Below are positions 1 through 10,431 of a stretch of DNA of 64,000 bases, one piece after another. The translations under genes were made by a program, and so were the position numbers. This DNA comes from Termitidicoccus mucosus (GTDB taxonomy: Bacteria; Verrucomicrobiota; Verrucomicrobiia; Opitutales; Opitutaceae). The notes under the pieces were generated by a model. The model had not been told where the DNA came from. It saw only the letters and a list, made by a program, of their open reading frames with translations, and did no database searches. The DNA lies in the NCBI RefSeq assembly GCF_038725785.1, contig NZ_CP109796.1:4092001-4156000 (forward strand). The letters run 5' to 3'. Within the stretch, counting starts at the first letter, position 1; each line of letters opens with the position of its first letter.

Positions 1-1
1 C

Positions 2-3000
2 TCCGCCGCCGCCCTCTCCAAGGACGGCGCGGGGCGCCTTGTCCTCAACTCCGCCGCCACCATTGCCGGCCCCGTCAACTTCAACAACGGCACCCTCGTC
101 ATCGGCGCCGATAATGCCCTCGGCTCCGGCACGCTCGTCCTTGCCGGCTCCGGCGCACGCCGCATCAACCTCGCCAACGCCACCGGCCGCACCCTCGCCA
201 ACGCCATTGACCTCTCCTCTATCGACCTCGCCGTCGGACGCGAGGACCAGGCCACCGCCACGACCACCGGCACTCTCACCCTCAACCCCGCCGCCGCCGC
301 CCTCTCCTCCATTGGCGCGGGCCAGCGCGCCATCACCGTCGATGCCCTCACCAGCCTTGTCTTCGGCGCGAACCAGTCCTTCTCCGGCGCGGGCACGCTC
401 GTCAAGCAGGGCGGCGGCGTCCTCACCCTCGGCGGCGCGCAGAGCACCTTCGCCGCGCTCGATGTGCGCCTCGGCGCCGTGCGCGGCAGCCTCTCCGGCG
501 ACATGACCCTCGGCTCCGGCCCCAGCATCTTCGGCGCGGGCAACATCACCGTCGATGGCGGCAACACCATTCTCGAAGTCACCTCCTCCAACCCCGCCGC
601 CACCCTCACCCTCGGCGCGGGCGCGGCCATCACCCTCTCCAATTACGCCACCTTCCGCCTGACAAACGCCACCCTCGCCCTTCTCGATGGCGCCATCGAC
701 CTCGGCGGCACCGGCATCCTCGACTACGGCTCCGGCAGCGTCATCCTCGGCAGCACGCAAATCCTCAACGCCCCCGCCGCCGGCTTCAACTTCGGCGCAA
801 ACCTCGTCTTCACCGACGCCACCGGCATCGCCGCCAATTCCGCCCACCGCTTCAATCTCACCGGTGCCGGCGCGCAGACGCTCAGCTACGACACCCGCTA
901 CGGCTCCGCTCTCGCCGGCGCCATCACTGTCAACGCCGCCATCGTGAAAACCGGCTCCGGCGTCACCAGCCTCGACTCCTCCATCACCACGCTCTCCCTC
1001 GCCAACACCCTCCGGCTCGACGCCGGCGTCTTCGACCTCGGCGCGACCTCCAGCCTCGACGCCGCCGGCGGCGTTTCCATCGGCGCGGGCAGCCTCTCCC
1101 TCGGCAAGACCGGCCAGCTCGCCGGCGCGCTCGCCTTCGACGGCGCCTCCACCGGCTACGTCCGGCTCAACGGCTATTCGCAAACCCTCTCGGGCGTGGC
1201 CGTCGGCGCGGGCACGCTCGCCCGCATCCAGCTTGGCGGCGACATCGCCACCGCCACCACTCTCGACCTCGGCGCGCTCTCCTTTGCCGACACCGCGGGC
1301 ATCCTCGGCATCTACGGATACCTCCCCGGCGCGAGCACGGACCGCGTCCTCCTCGCCGCCTCGCCCACCGCCGGCCAGCTTGCAAACCAGGTCTGGTTCC
1401 ACGGCTACAATCCCGGCGCGACCTGGGCCTCCGGCGAACTCCTCATCCCCATGCTTCCCGACGGCATCACGCCCGACTTCCTCCAGGCCGAGTGGACGGG
1501 CGGCGCCAACACCCTCGACGCCTCCGACTACCGCAACTGGCGCGTCAGCGGCACCGACATCGTCCACCCCTTCGCCCTCCCCAACGCCCCCGGCGCCATC
1601 GCCATCCTTGGCGACGCCGGCGGCTCGCTCGGCGGCAAGACCGTCGCCGGCGCGGGCTTCGCCTCCGTCAGCGGCACGTGGACGCTGGGCAAGCTGGCCA
1701 TGAACAACAACCCCGGCGGCTCCGCCTATGGCGTGAATGTCGGCACCCTGCTCATGGACAGCGGGCGCGCCGGCGTCCCGGCGGTCATAGCCATCAACAA
1801 CTACAGCTGGAACACCCTTTCCGGCAACATCCGCCTGGCTTCCGACCTGAGCATCGAGGGAGGCGCGAACATCTATTTTAACCCCGCCATCACCGGCACG
1901 CACGACATCATCATCAACCGCAACGGTGGCGCGCCGACCAGCCTCGTTGAAAACCGCTTCGGCGGCGTGAACACGGGCTGGACGGGCAACCTCATCGTCA
2001 ACGGTGGCCGTATTTCCCGGCAAAACAATAACGCCTGGGGCGACATCACCAGCGCCGCGCTCCTCTCCGGCTCCATCAACACCATCACCTTCAACGGCGG
2101 CGGTATCCGCGGCATGGCGAACAACAACAAAATCTCCGTCCCCAACCGCATCTTCATCAGAAACGACTTCGCCGCCAACAACACCACCTTCACGTGGGAC
2201 GGCGACATCCTCCTGGATGCCTCGGCCAAGACCTCCGGCACTTACACTATAAATGTCGACGAAAGCACCGTGAGCCCCGTGGGCGTGCGCGCCTCGCTCA
2301 CCTTCAGCGCGAGCACCCACCTCGTCGGCGATGCCGGGCTGGTTTTTATGGGCAGTCACACGAAGGAAATCCTCAGCGGCTCCAACACCTTCTCCGGCGG
2401 GCTGGGTGTCAACGGCGGCACGCTTTACACCACGGTGGGCGCGGGCGGACTGACCATCGGCAGGCTCGACGCGGGTAACAACTACCTCGGCATCGGCGAC
2501 ATCACTGTGACCAGCGGCCAGCTCTACGTGGATACGCAGGGCAACGACACGCGCATCGGCGGCGCCGCTCCCGCCGCGCCGGTCAATCTCAACCTCGGCA
2601 ACAACCAAACCCTGTTCTTTGCCGGCGGCGGCACCGTGTTTTTCGGCGCGGACAGTTTCGCCAAAAGCATCGCCTCCGGCGGCGGTATTTTCAAGGTTTC
2701 CGGCGACCTCGTGCTTGACGGCGGCGTCTTTGGCGACGGCGGCGTGACCGCCGCCCAGAACATCAACCTGTATTTTGACACCACCACCAATCCCGCCGGC
2801 CAGTCTTTCATCACCAAGGGGGCCGGTGGCGGCGGCATTGTAAGCGGCATCAACACCATCCACAAACAAGGTCCCGGCCAGACCACGCTTGACAGTGCGC
2901 TCACCTTCAAACCCGCGGGTTCGATACACCTTGACGGCGGCGTGCTCCAGCTCACGGCCGATAATCAGGTTGTTCAATATTCCGGAGCGACCGCGCCCGG

Positions 3001-6000
3001 CGTCGTCTTGAACGGCGGCGCGCTGGCGGTGGAACACACCAGTCAGGATCTCGGTTTGCTGTATCTTCGTGCCGGCGGCGGTTCGCTGTTGCTGGGCGCG
3101 GACGGACGGTTGACCTTTGCGGGCGCGGCCTCGGGCACGGCGAATTGGAGCACCGCCGATATTCTTTCCATCCAGAACACCAGCGGCGTCTGGAACACCG
3201 ACGGCACCGGTGCCTATGTCCGCTTTGCCGCCGACCCCAATCTGCCCGCCCTCGACAACATCGCGCTCACCGGCTACGAGGCCGGTGTGCAGGTCGTCAC
3301 CGACGGCGGCTATTGGTATCTGAAAAACGCCGCCACCGCCGTCGCCACCATCGAGTGGACGGGCGGCCCCGGCGCGACCGGCACCCTCTGGAGCGCCGGC
3401 GCCGGCTGGCTCAACACCGCCGCCCCCGGCCAGGCCCCCAACGGCATCGACGTGAGCGTCTCCATCAAGGACATCGACAGCAGTCTCGCCACCAAGACCA
3501 TCGACGTGGACGGCAACTTTACCCTCTCGCGCCTGAACGTCCTCTCCGCCCAGCCCTCCGTGAAACTCGGCGGCAGCGGCACCCTGATCTTTGACAAAAA
3601 CACCTACGACGCCCGCCTCCTCCACGCCGGCGGCTCCGTCCTCGCCATCAACAACGCCGTCAAGCTCGACACGGACATCGAGCTGGCCGCCACCGTGCCC
3701 GTGGCCACCGGCTATCTGGACTGGCGCGGCGCGGTCGGCGGCGACGGCGGCATCACCAAAACCGGCGCGGGCACCCTCCTCCTCTCCTCCGGCAACACCT
3801 ACTCCGGCGGCTTCACCTGGCGGGACTCCTCCGTCATCCAGCTCTACGGTGCGAACGCCGCCGTCTCCGGCAGCGGCTACTTCGGCACCGGCACCCTCGT
3901 CATCGGCGACGGCGCCGACAAGAGATTCTACCTCGAAACCTATAACGAGCAACTCGCCTCCGGCGCGGTGGACTCCGCCGCGACCTCGCGCACCATCGCC
4001 TCCGACGTCATCCTGCGCGGCCACCTCTATCACCAGCGGCAGACGGCTCTCGGCGCGGTGGTGGCAAACACGGCCGGCGCGGTCTCCACGCTGACTTTCG
4101 CCGGCAACGTGTTCGTGGACGACCTCGGCACCGGCGCCACCTGGATCATCGACAACTACGGCAACAACAACAGCAGCCCCTATGTCACCACCGTCTTCAA
4201 CGGCAACCTCTCGGGTGCGGGCAATATCAACCAGACCGGCTACGGCCGGGTTTATTACAACGGCGACAACAGCGCCTTCACCGGCAACTACCGACTGGCA
4301 AGCAAGGTGTATGTGAAATACGACAACCCCTTCGGCACGACCGGCACGCTCACCATCGCCGGCGCGATCAACAGCAGCTTCATCCAGGCCAACAACGGCA
4401 GCGCCACGATCTCCATCCCCAACGTGCTGAACATCACCAGCGGCAATAATTACAACGGCAACCTGCTCTTCAACCTCGACAGCGGCTCGACCGGCCGGAA
4501 GAGCACTGTCTCCGCCGGGCAGCAGGGACTCGGCGGCAGCGGCGGCACCCTCACCTTTGGCAAGGACCATGTCATCGCGGGCGCCGGCGGCTTTTTCACC
4601 GGCGCGGAGAGCAGTTGGAGCAGAAGCGGCGCCATCCGCTTCCTCGGTGCCAACGAGTTCGCCGGCGGCATCACGCACCATTCCTCGATCGTCCAGGTCG
4701 GGCACGACTCCGTATGGGCCGGCGGCACCCTCGCCGGCGGCGCGCTCGGCACCGGCACTCTCAGATTTCTGAAAAACAGCGCCGTCTTCGGCGCCTACGT
4801 CGGGGCCGACAGCGTTGACCCCTCCGCCACCTCCATCCGCGTCTCCAACCCCGTGCTCTTTGACGCCAACGGCATCACCATCACCAACGCCGGCTCCGCC
4901 ACCACGCTCATCCTCGACACCGGCAGCATCGCCCTCCGCAACGGCAAGGCCGACATGACCTTCAACATCACCAACGCCGGCCAGACCCTCCGCGTCGATT
5001 CCCTCCTCCACGACAAAAACGCCTCCACCGCCGGCGGCATCACCAAGACCGGCGCCGGCGTCCTCGAACTCACCAACGTCGACAACCAGATCACCGACGG
5101 CATCGAGGTGCAGACCGGCACCGTCCGCTACACCGCCGCCGCCACCGCCGACGACATCCAGGTCGGCTCCGGCGTGGCCGGCGACACCGCCTTCGGCACC
5201 GGCACGCTCACGACCAACGGCGCCTCCAGCGCCTTCCAGGTCGTCGCCGCCGACAGCGGCACCGTCACCATCGCCGGCGGCGACCGCCTCCTGCTCAACA
5301 ACAACGGCCGCTTCATCGTGAGCGGCAGCGACGTGACCACCGTCCTCGCGCACAACGGCGCGCTCCTCAGCACGAGCGCGGCGGGCCAGCAGGGCGTGCT
5401 CGTCGCCGACCGCGTGAAAACCGCCGGCAACTACACCCTCGGCGTGAAGCTCGCCGCGCAAAATTGGGAGCTGGGCGCGGGCACCGTCAACCTCGCCGCC
5501 GCAAACCTCCTCGACGCCACCGGCACCATCACCCTCGGCGCCGGCGCGACGCTCGCCATCAACCAGAACACGCAGGCGCTCTCGAGCCTCCTCGTCACCG
5601 GCGACGCCTTCATCGACGTGGCCGGGGGCACGCCCTCGAACCCCGTCACCCTCCTCCTCGGCGACATCCGCGTCAACGCCGGCTCGCTGCTCGCCTTCAC
5701 CGGCTGGAATGGCGACCAGCAGACCGGCCTCGGCTCGACCATCATCCAGAGCACCCTCGCGGTGGGCCGCGTGATCGACAACGTGACGCTCGACGGCCTC
5801 GTCAACTCAGTGCGCGTCTGGCGCAACAACAACGGCGACCGCGTCCTCCTCCCCTACGACGCCAACTACACCTGGAGCGGCTCGAACCACGACAGCGTCT
5901 GGGGCGTCAACAACTGGTTCACCAACGTCTCCCCCCTCACGCACAGCGCCATCAAGCAGCCCGGCATCGCCGGCGACTCCGCCATCTTCGACACCGCCTA

Positions 6001-9000
6001 CGCCTCCCTCGCGGGCGCGGACACCACGATCACCGTCCTGGCCGACAAAACCCTCGGACGCTTCAAGTTCACCGGCGCGGGCAGCGGCACCCTCGCCTTC
6101 AACACCGGCGGCGGCAGCCTCAAGCTCCAGACGGTTGACAACATCACCCCGGGCAACACCTCCGAGATCTCCAACGAAAGCGGTCTGGACGTGGTCTTCA
6201 ATCTTCCTGTCATGCTCGGCTTTGACGGGGTGAGCGTGGGCGAAAACCTCGACATCGTGCAGAACGGCCCCGGCCGCACCATCTTCAACAGCGCGATCAG
6301 CGGCCCCGCGTCGAGCGTGAGCGTGCAGGGTTCCGGCACGGGCGCGGTCGTCTTCAACGCGCGAAACACCTTTTCAGGCAGCTTCACCCTCGCCTCCGGC
6401 AACATCTGGCTGGGCGTCGACGGCGACGCCGCCGGCGGCCCGCTGGGCTACGGGCGGATCGCCTTCCAAAGCGGCACGGTGCGCGGCGTGCAGTCCTCCG
6501 GCGGCGGCTACACCGACAGCCAGCGCACGCTGGAGCGCGACTACATCCTCGACGGCGGCTTCGCGCTCACCGGCACGGGCGCGCTCGGACTGCACGGCAA
6601 CGGCACGCTGCTGGCCGACTCCGCGCTCACCGTCGCCGACGCCGCGGGCCTGCTCACCCTCGGCACCTCGGCCCACGCGCTGGCCGTGGCCGGCGACCGC
6701 ACCCTGACGACCGACGGCCCCGGCGCCGTCCGCATCGCCGGGGTGGCGCTCCCCGGCTCCCTCGCAATCTCCACCCTCGGCACCGGCACGACGACCATCG
6801 CCGGGCAGATCGCCGGCACCGGCACGCTCTCGAAAACCGGTTCCGGCGTGCTGGCCCTCGCCGGCGGCAACACGTTCAGCGGCGGCGCGACTCTCTCCGG
6901 CGGCGTGACCGCCATCGGCGACAACGCCGCGCTCGGCACCGGCACGGCGACGCTGGACAGCGGCACGCTGCGCCTCGACGCAAACGGCCTGGCCCTCGCG
7001 AACGCCCTCGCGCTCGCCGGCCAGGGCACGCTGGACACCCAGGCGAACAGCGGCACGCTCGCGGGCGCGATCAGCGGCGCCGGGCTGCTGGCGAAGGCCG
7101 GCTCCGGCACGCTGACGCTGACCGCAGGCAACAGCCACACCGGCACGACCGCCGTGAACGCCGGCGCGCTCGTGGCCCGCGACGCCGATGCCCTGGGCGC
7201 ATCCGCCCTGCACGCCGCCTTGGGCGCATCCGCCGTGCTCGATTTCAGCGGCACCTTCGACAACGCCGTGGCCGGCGCCGGCCACGTGCTCGTGCACGGC
7301 GCGTCCGTCCGCATCGACAACGCCGACAACAGCGCCTTCACCGGCACATGGACCGTGGCCCAAGACGCCGGCGCGCTCATCAACGACGCCGCCGACCTCG
7401 GCGCAAACGCCAGGGTCGCCCTCGCCGCGGGCGGCACGCTCGCGACCGATGGCGCGGCGAACATGACCTTCAACAACGCGCTCACCGGCGACGGCGCGCT
7501 CAAGCTCGGCGGCAGCGGCACGCACGCCCTCGGCGCGGGCGTGGGCGCGGCCTTTGCCGGCACCGTGGAAGCGGCCTCCGGCCGCTTCATCTGGGACGCC
7601 AACGCCTCCGCCGCGCTCGCCAGCGCGACGCTCGCCGCGACCGGCGGCCTCACCGACATCGCCGCCGGCGCGCAAACCGCAAAAACCCTCGCGCTGGGCG
7701 GCGGCACGCTCGCCTTCACCGGCACCGCCACCGTGACCGGCCTCGCCATCGCCGCCGGCGGCAGCACCGCCGTGCTCCTCGACCAGGCGAAACTCAACGG
7801 CCGCCCGCTGCTCCAGCAAGACGAGGCGGTCAACGAAACCCTCGTCATCGCGTCCAACTGGACGGGCGCGCTCGCCGATCTGCGCCTCGTCGACGCCGCC
7901 GGCGCGACGCTCGGCACGACCTCCACCCTCGCCATCGGAAGCGGCACGGAGGCCCTCGGCCTCTACAGCAACACCCTTGCCCGCGCCGGCAACAACCTGA
8001 CCCTCGGCCATGGCCTGCAAGAAATCCAGCTCCAGGCCGGCAAAACCCTCGTGCTTGACGGCGATGCGACCGCGCCCTCCGGCGGCGCCGAACTGCACGC
8101 GCTCATCAGCGGCTCCGGCAACCTGCAAATCAGCGCGACCGGCGCCGTCACGCTCAATACCGCGGAGACCTACACCGGCACGACCACGACGGCCACCGGC
8201 ACGCTGCGCGCGGGCGTGGCCGACGTGATCGCGGCCAGCGCGGCCCTCGTGAACAACGCGGTGTTTGACACCGCCTCCCTCCACCAGACCCTCCAAAACC
8301 TCACCGGCAGCGGCACGGTGCTCTTCGGCGGCGGCACGCTCACCGTGCGAAGCGGCTCCTACGCCGGCGTGCTCTCCGGCGCCGCCACCGTGCTCGACAA
8401 AACCACTGAGGGCCTGCTGATCCTGAGTGCGAGCAATGCGTACAGTGGCACGACGGTGGTGGGCGCCGGGACGCTGCGTGCGACGCACCTCGGTGCGCTG
8501 GGCTCGTCCCTTGCGTCCGTTTCGTCCCTTGCGTCCTTGGAGCTGGCCGGCCTCAGCGGCACGCTCACGAACGCCCTGGCCGGCACCGGCACGCTGCGGG
8601 TGGCGGGCAGCGCCGACCTCGACTACCGGGGCGGGGCCTCCGGGTGGGCGGGCGTGACGCGGATCGACTCGGGCCGGCTCCGCGTGAACACCGTGCTGGG
8701 GACGGCGGCCTCGGCGCTGCAGGTTTACGCCGGCGGCACGCTCGGGGGCGGCGGCACGCTGGGGGGCAATGTTTACCTCAACGCCGGCGGGCACCTCGCG
8801 CCGGGCAACAGCCCGGGGGTGACCACGATCCTCGGCGACCTCGCGCTCGCCGACGGCGGGCACCTCGACTTCGAGCTGGGCGCGGTCACCAGCCCCGGGC
8901 ACCTCGACCAGAGCGCGGCCGGCGTGAACGACCGCATCGACGTGCACGGCAGCGTCGTCATGGGCGGGACGACGACGGTGAACCTCACCGGGACGGGCGC

Positions 9001-10351
9001 GGCGCTGGCGAAGGGTGAATACGACCTCATCCGCTACGGCCTCACCGGCGGCGCGCTTTCCGGCAGCGCCGGCAACCTCGCGTTCGGCACGTTCAACGGC
9101 GCGGCGGTCAGCGGCCTGGCCGACGCGGACAAGTTCCTGTTCAGCACGGCCGAGACCGGCTGGGTCAAGCTGCTCTACGACTTTGGCTACTTCACCTACT
9201 GGGACGGGGGCGACAACAGCGCCGGGCAGTGGACCAACGCCAGCGTGGAAGGCGGCTCCGGCACGTGGCACGCGCCGGGGGCGGCCAGCGCCTACACCGC
9301 GTGGAGCGGCAGCAACGGCGCGCCCAACGGGGAATGGCTCGGCGCGCCCGCCGAGGCCGCGGGCTTCGCGATCTTCGGGGGGGCGAGCGGGACGGTCACG
9401 GTGGACAACACCGCCGCCGGCAGCTTCACCGGCGGCACGATCGCCCTCAGCGGGGCGCAGTTCAAAACCGAAGGCTACCTGCTCACCGGCGGCACGCTGG
9501 CGACCGGCGGCACCGGCGCGGTGGTCTTCAACATGACCGCGGGGGCGACCATCGCGACGAGCCTCACCGGCACGCACGCGATCGAGAAGGCCGGCGCGGG
9601 CACGCTCACCCTGGCCGGCGCGAACACCACCACCGGCACGATCGGCATCCTCGACGGCGCGCTGGTCATGACGCACACCGGCGCGCTGGGCTCCGGCGCG
9701 GTCGTCATCGGCGCGGGCTCCGGCGCGACGGAAAAAGTCCTGCGCGTGGCCACCGGGGACATCGTGTTTGCCAGCACCCTCAGCGGCACCGGCGTCCTGC
9801 ACGTTGACCTCGGTTCTTCAACTTCAACTTTCAACTTCAACTCCAGCGCCGCAGGCGCTGGCTTCACGGGCACGGCGCTCTTCGAGACCGGCGCCTACGC
9901 GCTGGACAACAACGCGCTGGCCTCCGCCGCCGTGGTGCTGGGCACGGCCAACACGACGACGGTCGCCACCGGCACGCAGCGCCTGGGCAGCGGCAACCCC
10001 GGCGGCCTGAAGATCGACGGCGCGGACGTGGTCTTCGCCTACACGACCGGCTCGCGGGCCGATGGGGTCATCCTCACCGACACGCTCGACGGCGCCAGCG
10101 GCACGATCACCGTCGCCAACAACCACGCCGCCACCGGCACGACCGGCCTTTTGGACCAGAACCTGCTCCGGCAGGACGAGGCCACGCTGGTGCGCCTGGT
10201 GAACGCATATTCCACCACCGGCACGAACCTGGCGCTGGCCGGGGGCGGCACGACGACCGCCGCGGTGCGCGACGCCGGCAGCACGGTGACGGCCACCGCG
10301 ACCTACACGCAGGCGCTCGACTACGCCACCGGCGGCCCGGCCTCTCCGTGA
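2..10351 (+). CDS. Giant autotransporter adhesin, passenger domain (5'-partial; interrupted by a frameshift at its 3' end)
   Basis: The reading frame is open from base 2, so the true start lies before the window; the first internal ATG is at 464. About 3,450 residues are visible, dominated by Gly, Ala, Thr, Ser, Leu and Asn. Repeats of the autotransporter-associated beta-strand type recur, such as KTGAGTLLLSSGNTYSGG (near 3760) and KTGSGVLALAGGNTFSGG (near 6835). WSG/WDGG...W modules typical of such passengers occur near 1490, 5875 and 9205. This is expected to be a surface-exposed beta-helix. The frame stops at TGA 10349-10351, but homologous sequence continues in the next frame (NYALTQLDLL from 10351) and then a third frame from 10431, ending in a beta-barrel at 16085. 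I read this as one gene with two single-base lesions or sequencing errors. The ligand is unknown. Confidence 0.85.
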   Translation, partial: SAAALSKDGAGRLVLNSAATIAGPVNFNNGTLVIGADNALGSGTLVLAGSGARRINLANATGRTLANAIDLSSIDLAVGREDQATATTTGTLTLNPAAAALSSIGAGQRAITVDALTSLVFGANQSFSGAGTLVKQGGGVLTLGGAQSTFAALDVRLGAVRGSLSGDMTLGSGPSIFGAGNITVDGGNTILEVTSSNPAATLTLGAGAAITLSNYATFRLTNATLALLDGAIDLGGTGILDYGSGSVILGSTQILNAPAAGFNFGANLVFTDATGIAANSAHRFNLTGAGAQTLSYDTRYGSALAGAITVNAAIVKTGSGVTSLDSSITTLSLANTLRLDAGVFDLGATSSLDAAGGVSIGAGSLSLGKTGQLAGALAFDGASTGYVRLNGYSQTLSGVAVGAGTLARIQLGGDIATATTLDLGALSFADTAGILGIYGYLPGASTDRVLLAASPTAGQLANQVWFHGYNPGATWASGELLIPMLPDGITPDFLQAEWTGGANTLDASDYRNWRVSGTDIVHPFALPNAPGAIAILGDAGGSLGGKTVAGAGFASVSGTWTLGKLAMNNNPGGSAYGVNVGTLLMDSGRAGVPAVIAINNYSWNTLSGNIRLASDLSIEGGANIYFNPAITGTHDIIINRNGGAPTSLVENRFGGVNTGWTGNLIVNGGRISRQNNNAWGDITSAALLSGSINTITFNGGGIRGMANNNKISVPNRIFIRNDFAANNTTFTWDGDILLDASAKTSGTYTINVDESTVSPVGVRASLTFSASTHLVGDAGLVFMGSHTKEILSGSNTFSGGLGVNGGTLYTTVGAGGLTIGRLDAGNNYLGIGDITVTSGQLYVDTQGNDTRIGGAAPAAPVNLNLGNNQTLFFAGGGTVFFGADSFAKSIASGGGIFKVSGDLVLDGGVFGDGGVTAAQNINLYFDTTTNPAGQSFITKGAGGGGIVSGINTIHKQGPGQTTLDSALTFKPAGSIHLDGGVLQLTADNQVVQYSGATAPGVVLNGGALAVEHTSQDLGLLYLRAGGGSLLLGADGRLTFAGAASGTANWSTADILSIQNTSGVWNTDGTGAYVRFAADPNLPALDNIALTGYEAGVQVVTDGGYWYLKNAATAVATIEWTGGPGATGTLWSAGAGWLNTAAPGQAPNGIDVSVSIKDIDSSLATKTIDVDGNFTLSRLNVLSAQPSVKLGGSGTLIFDKNTYDARLLHAGGSVLAINNAVKLDTDIELAATVPVATGYLDWRGAVGGDGGITKTGAGTLLLSSGNTYSGGFTWRDSSVIQLYGANAAVSGSGYFGTGTLVIGDGADKRFYLETYNEQLASGAVDSAATSRTIASDVILRGHLYHQRQTALGAVVANTAGAVSTLTFAGNVFVDDLGTGATWIIDNYGNNNSSPYVTTVFNGNLSGAGNINQTGYGRVYYNGDNSAFTGNYRLASKVYVKYDNPFGTTGTLTIAGAINSSFIQANNGSATISIPNVLNITSGNNYNGNLLFNLDSGSTGRKSTVSAGQQGLGGSGGTLTFGKDHVIAGAGGFFTGAESSWSRSGAIRFLGANEFAGGITHHSSIVQVGHDSVWAGGTLAGGALGTGTLRFLKNSAVFGAYVGADSVDPSATSIRVSNPVLFDANGITITNAGSATTLILDTGSIALRNGKADMTFNITNAGQTLRVDSLLHDKNASTAGGITKTGAGVLELTNVDNQITDGIEVQTGTVRYTAAATADDIQVGSGVAGDTAFGTGTLTTNGASSAFQVVAADSGTVTIAGGDRLLLNNNGRFIVSGSDVTTVLAHNGALLSTSAAGQQGVLVADRVKTAGNYTLGVKLAAQNWELGAGTVNLAAANLLDATGTITLGAGATLAINQNTQALSSLLVTGDAFIDVAGGTPSNPVTLLLGDIRVNAGSLLAFTGWNGDQQTGLGSTIIQSTLAVGRVIDNVTLDGLVNSVRVWRNNNGDRVLLPYDANYTWSGSNHDSVWGVNNWFTNVSPLTHSAIKQPGIAGDSAIFDTAYASLAGADTTITVLADKTLGRFKFTGAGSGTLAFNTGGGSLKLQTVDNITPGNTSEISNESGLDVVFNLPVMLGFDGVSVGENLDIVQNGPGRTIFNSAISGPASSVSVQGSGTGAVVFNARNTFSGSFTLASGNIWLGVDGDAAGGPLGYGRIAFQSGTVRGVQSSGGGYTDSQRTLERDYILDGGFALTGTGALGLHGNGTLLADSALTVADAAGLLTLGTSAHALAVAGDRTLTTDGPGAVRIAGVALPGSLAISTLGTGTTTIAGQIAGTGTLSKTGSGVLALAGGNTFSGGATLSGGVTAIGDNAALGTGTATLDSGTLRLDANGLALANALALAGQGTLDTQANSGTLAGAISGAGLLAKAGSGTLTLTAGNSHTGTTAVNAGALVARDADALGASALHAALGASAVLDFSGTFDNAVAGAGHVLVHGASVRIDNADNSAFTGTWTVAQDAGALINDAADLGANARVALAAGGTLATDGAANMTFNNALTGDGALKLGGSGTHALGAGVGAAFAGTVEAASGRFIWDANASAALASATLAATGGLTDIAAGAQTAKTLALGGGTLAFTGTATVTGLAIAAGGSTAVLLDQAKLNGRPLLQQDEAVNETLVIASNWTGALADLRLVDAAGATLGTTSTLAIGSGTEALGLYSNTLARAGNNLTLGHGLQEIQLQAGKTLVLDGDATAPSGGAELHALISGSGNLQISATGAVTLNTAETYTGTTTTATGTLRAGVADVIAASAALVNNAVFDTASLHQTLQNLTGSGTVLFGGGTLTVRSGSYAGVLSGAATVLDKTTEGLLILSASNAYSGTTVVGAGTLRATHLGALGSSLASVSSLASLELAGLSGTLTNALAGTGTLRVAGSADLDYRGGASGWAGVTRIDSGRLRVNTVLGTAASALQVYAGGTLGGGGTLGGNVYLNAGGHLAPGNSPGVTTILGDLALADGGHLDFELGAVTSPGHLDQSAAGVNDRIDVHGSVVMGGTTTVNLTGTGAALAKGEYDLIRYGLTGGALSGSAGNLAFGTFNGAAVSGLADADKFLFSTAETGWVKLLYDFGYFTYWDGGDNSAGQWTNASVEGGSGTWHAPGAASAYTAWSGSNGAPNGEWLGAPAEAAGFAIFGGASGTVTVDNTAAGSFTGGTIALSGAQFKTEGYLLTGGTLATGGTGAVVFNMTAGATIATSLTGTHAIEKAGAGTLTLAGANTTTGTIGILDGALVMTHTGALGSGAVVIGAGSGATEKVLRVATGDIVFASTLSGTGVLHVDLGSSTSTFNFNSSAAGAGFTGTALFETGAYALDNNALASAAVVLGTANTTTVATGTQRLGSGNPGGLKIDGADVVFAYTTGSRADGVILTDTLDGASGTITVANNHAATGTTGLLDQNLLRQDEATLVRLVNAYSTTGTNLALAGGGTTTAAVRDAGSTVTATATYTQALDYATGGPASP
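8503..8539 (+). repeat. 9-bp periodic tract inside the passenger gene, copy 1
   Basis: Four 9-bp units of the form NNGTCCNTT run in frame (gtccctt, gtccgtt, gtccctt, gtccttg) and encode SSLASVSSLAS. The low-complexity tract differs from the surrounding Gly/Thr codons. Confidence 0.6.
10336..10341 (+). other. Apparent -1 frameshift 1 in the autotransporter gene
   Basis: Up to here the passenger reads in frame 2 and would end GGPASP-stop. Shifting to frame 1 continues as GLSVNYALTQLDLL. The parallel module near 13855 reads APGLYYDYVLAEL, so the expected ancestral reading is GGPGLSVNYAL. That needs one extra C in the cccgg tract. The lesion is therefore a one-base deletion, real or a base-calling error in a G/C run. 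Confidence 0.75.
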
Positions 10352-10422
10352 ACTACGCGCTCACGCAGCTCGACCTGCTCGCCGGGCAGACCACGACGCT
10401 CTCCGGCGACGAGGCCGCGCCG

Positions 10423-10431
10423 CCGGCGGGG
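10423..10431 (+). other. Apparent -1 frameshift 2 in the autotransporter gene
   Basis: Frame 1 reads DEAAPPAGPTSPR, while frame 3 from 10431 reads ADFTALITGSGNLQI. The parallel passage near 8070-8130 reads TAPSGGAELHALISGSGNLQI, so the ancestral reading should be AAPPGGADFTALITGSG. One missing base in the ccggcgggg tract explains it. The two lesions do not compensate each other in the original frame, but together they join three open segments into one protein. Confidence 0.75.

Noticed and set aside
44-506. A Pro/Ser-rich open frame at the start of the window
   Set aside because: It is a shifted frame of the autotransporter passenger, which is open through the same bases in frame 2.
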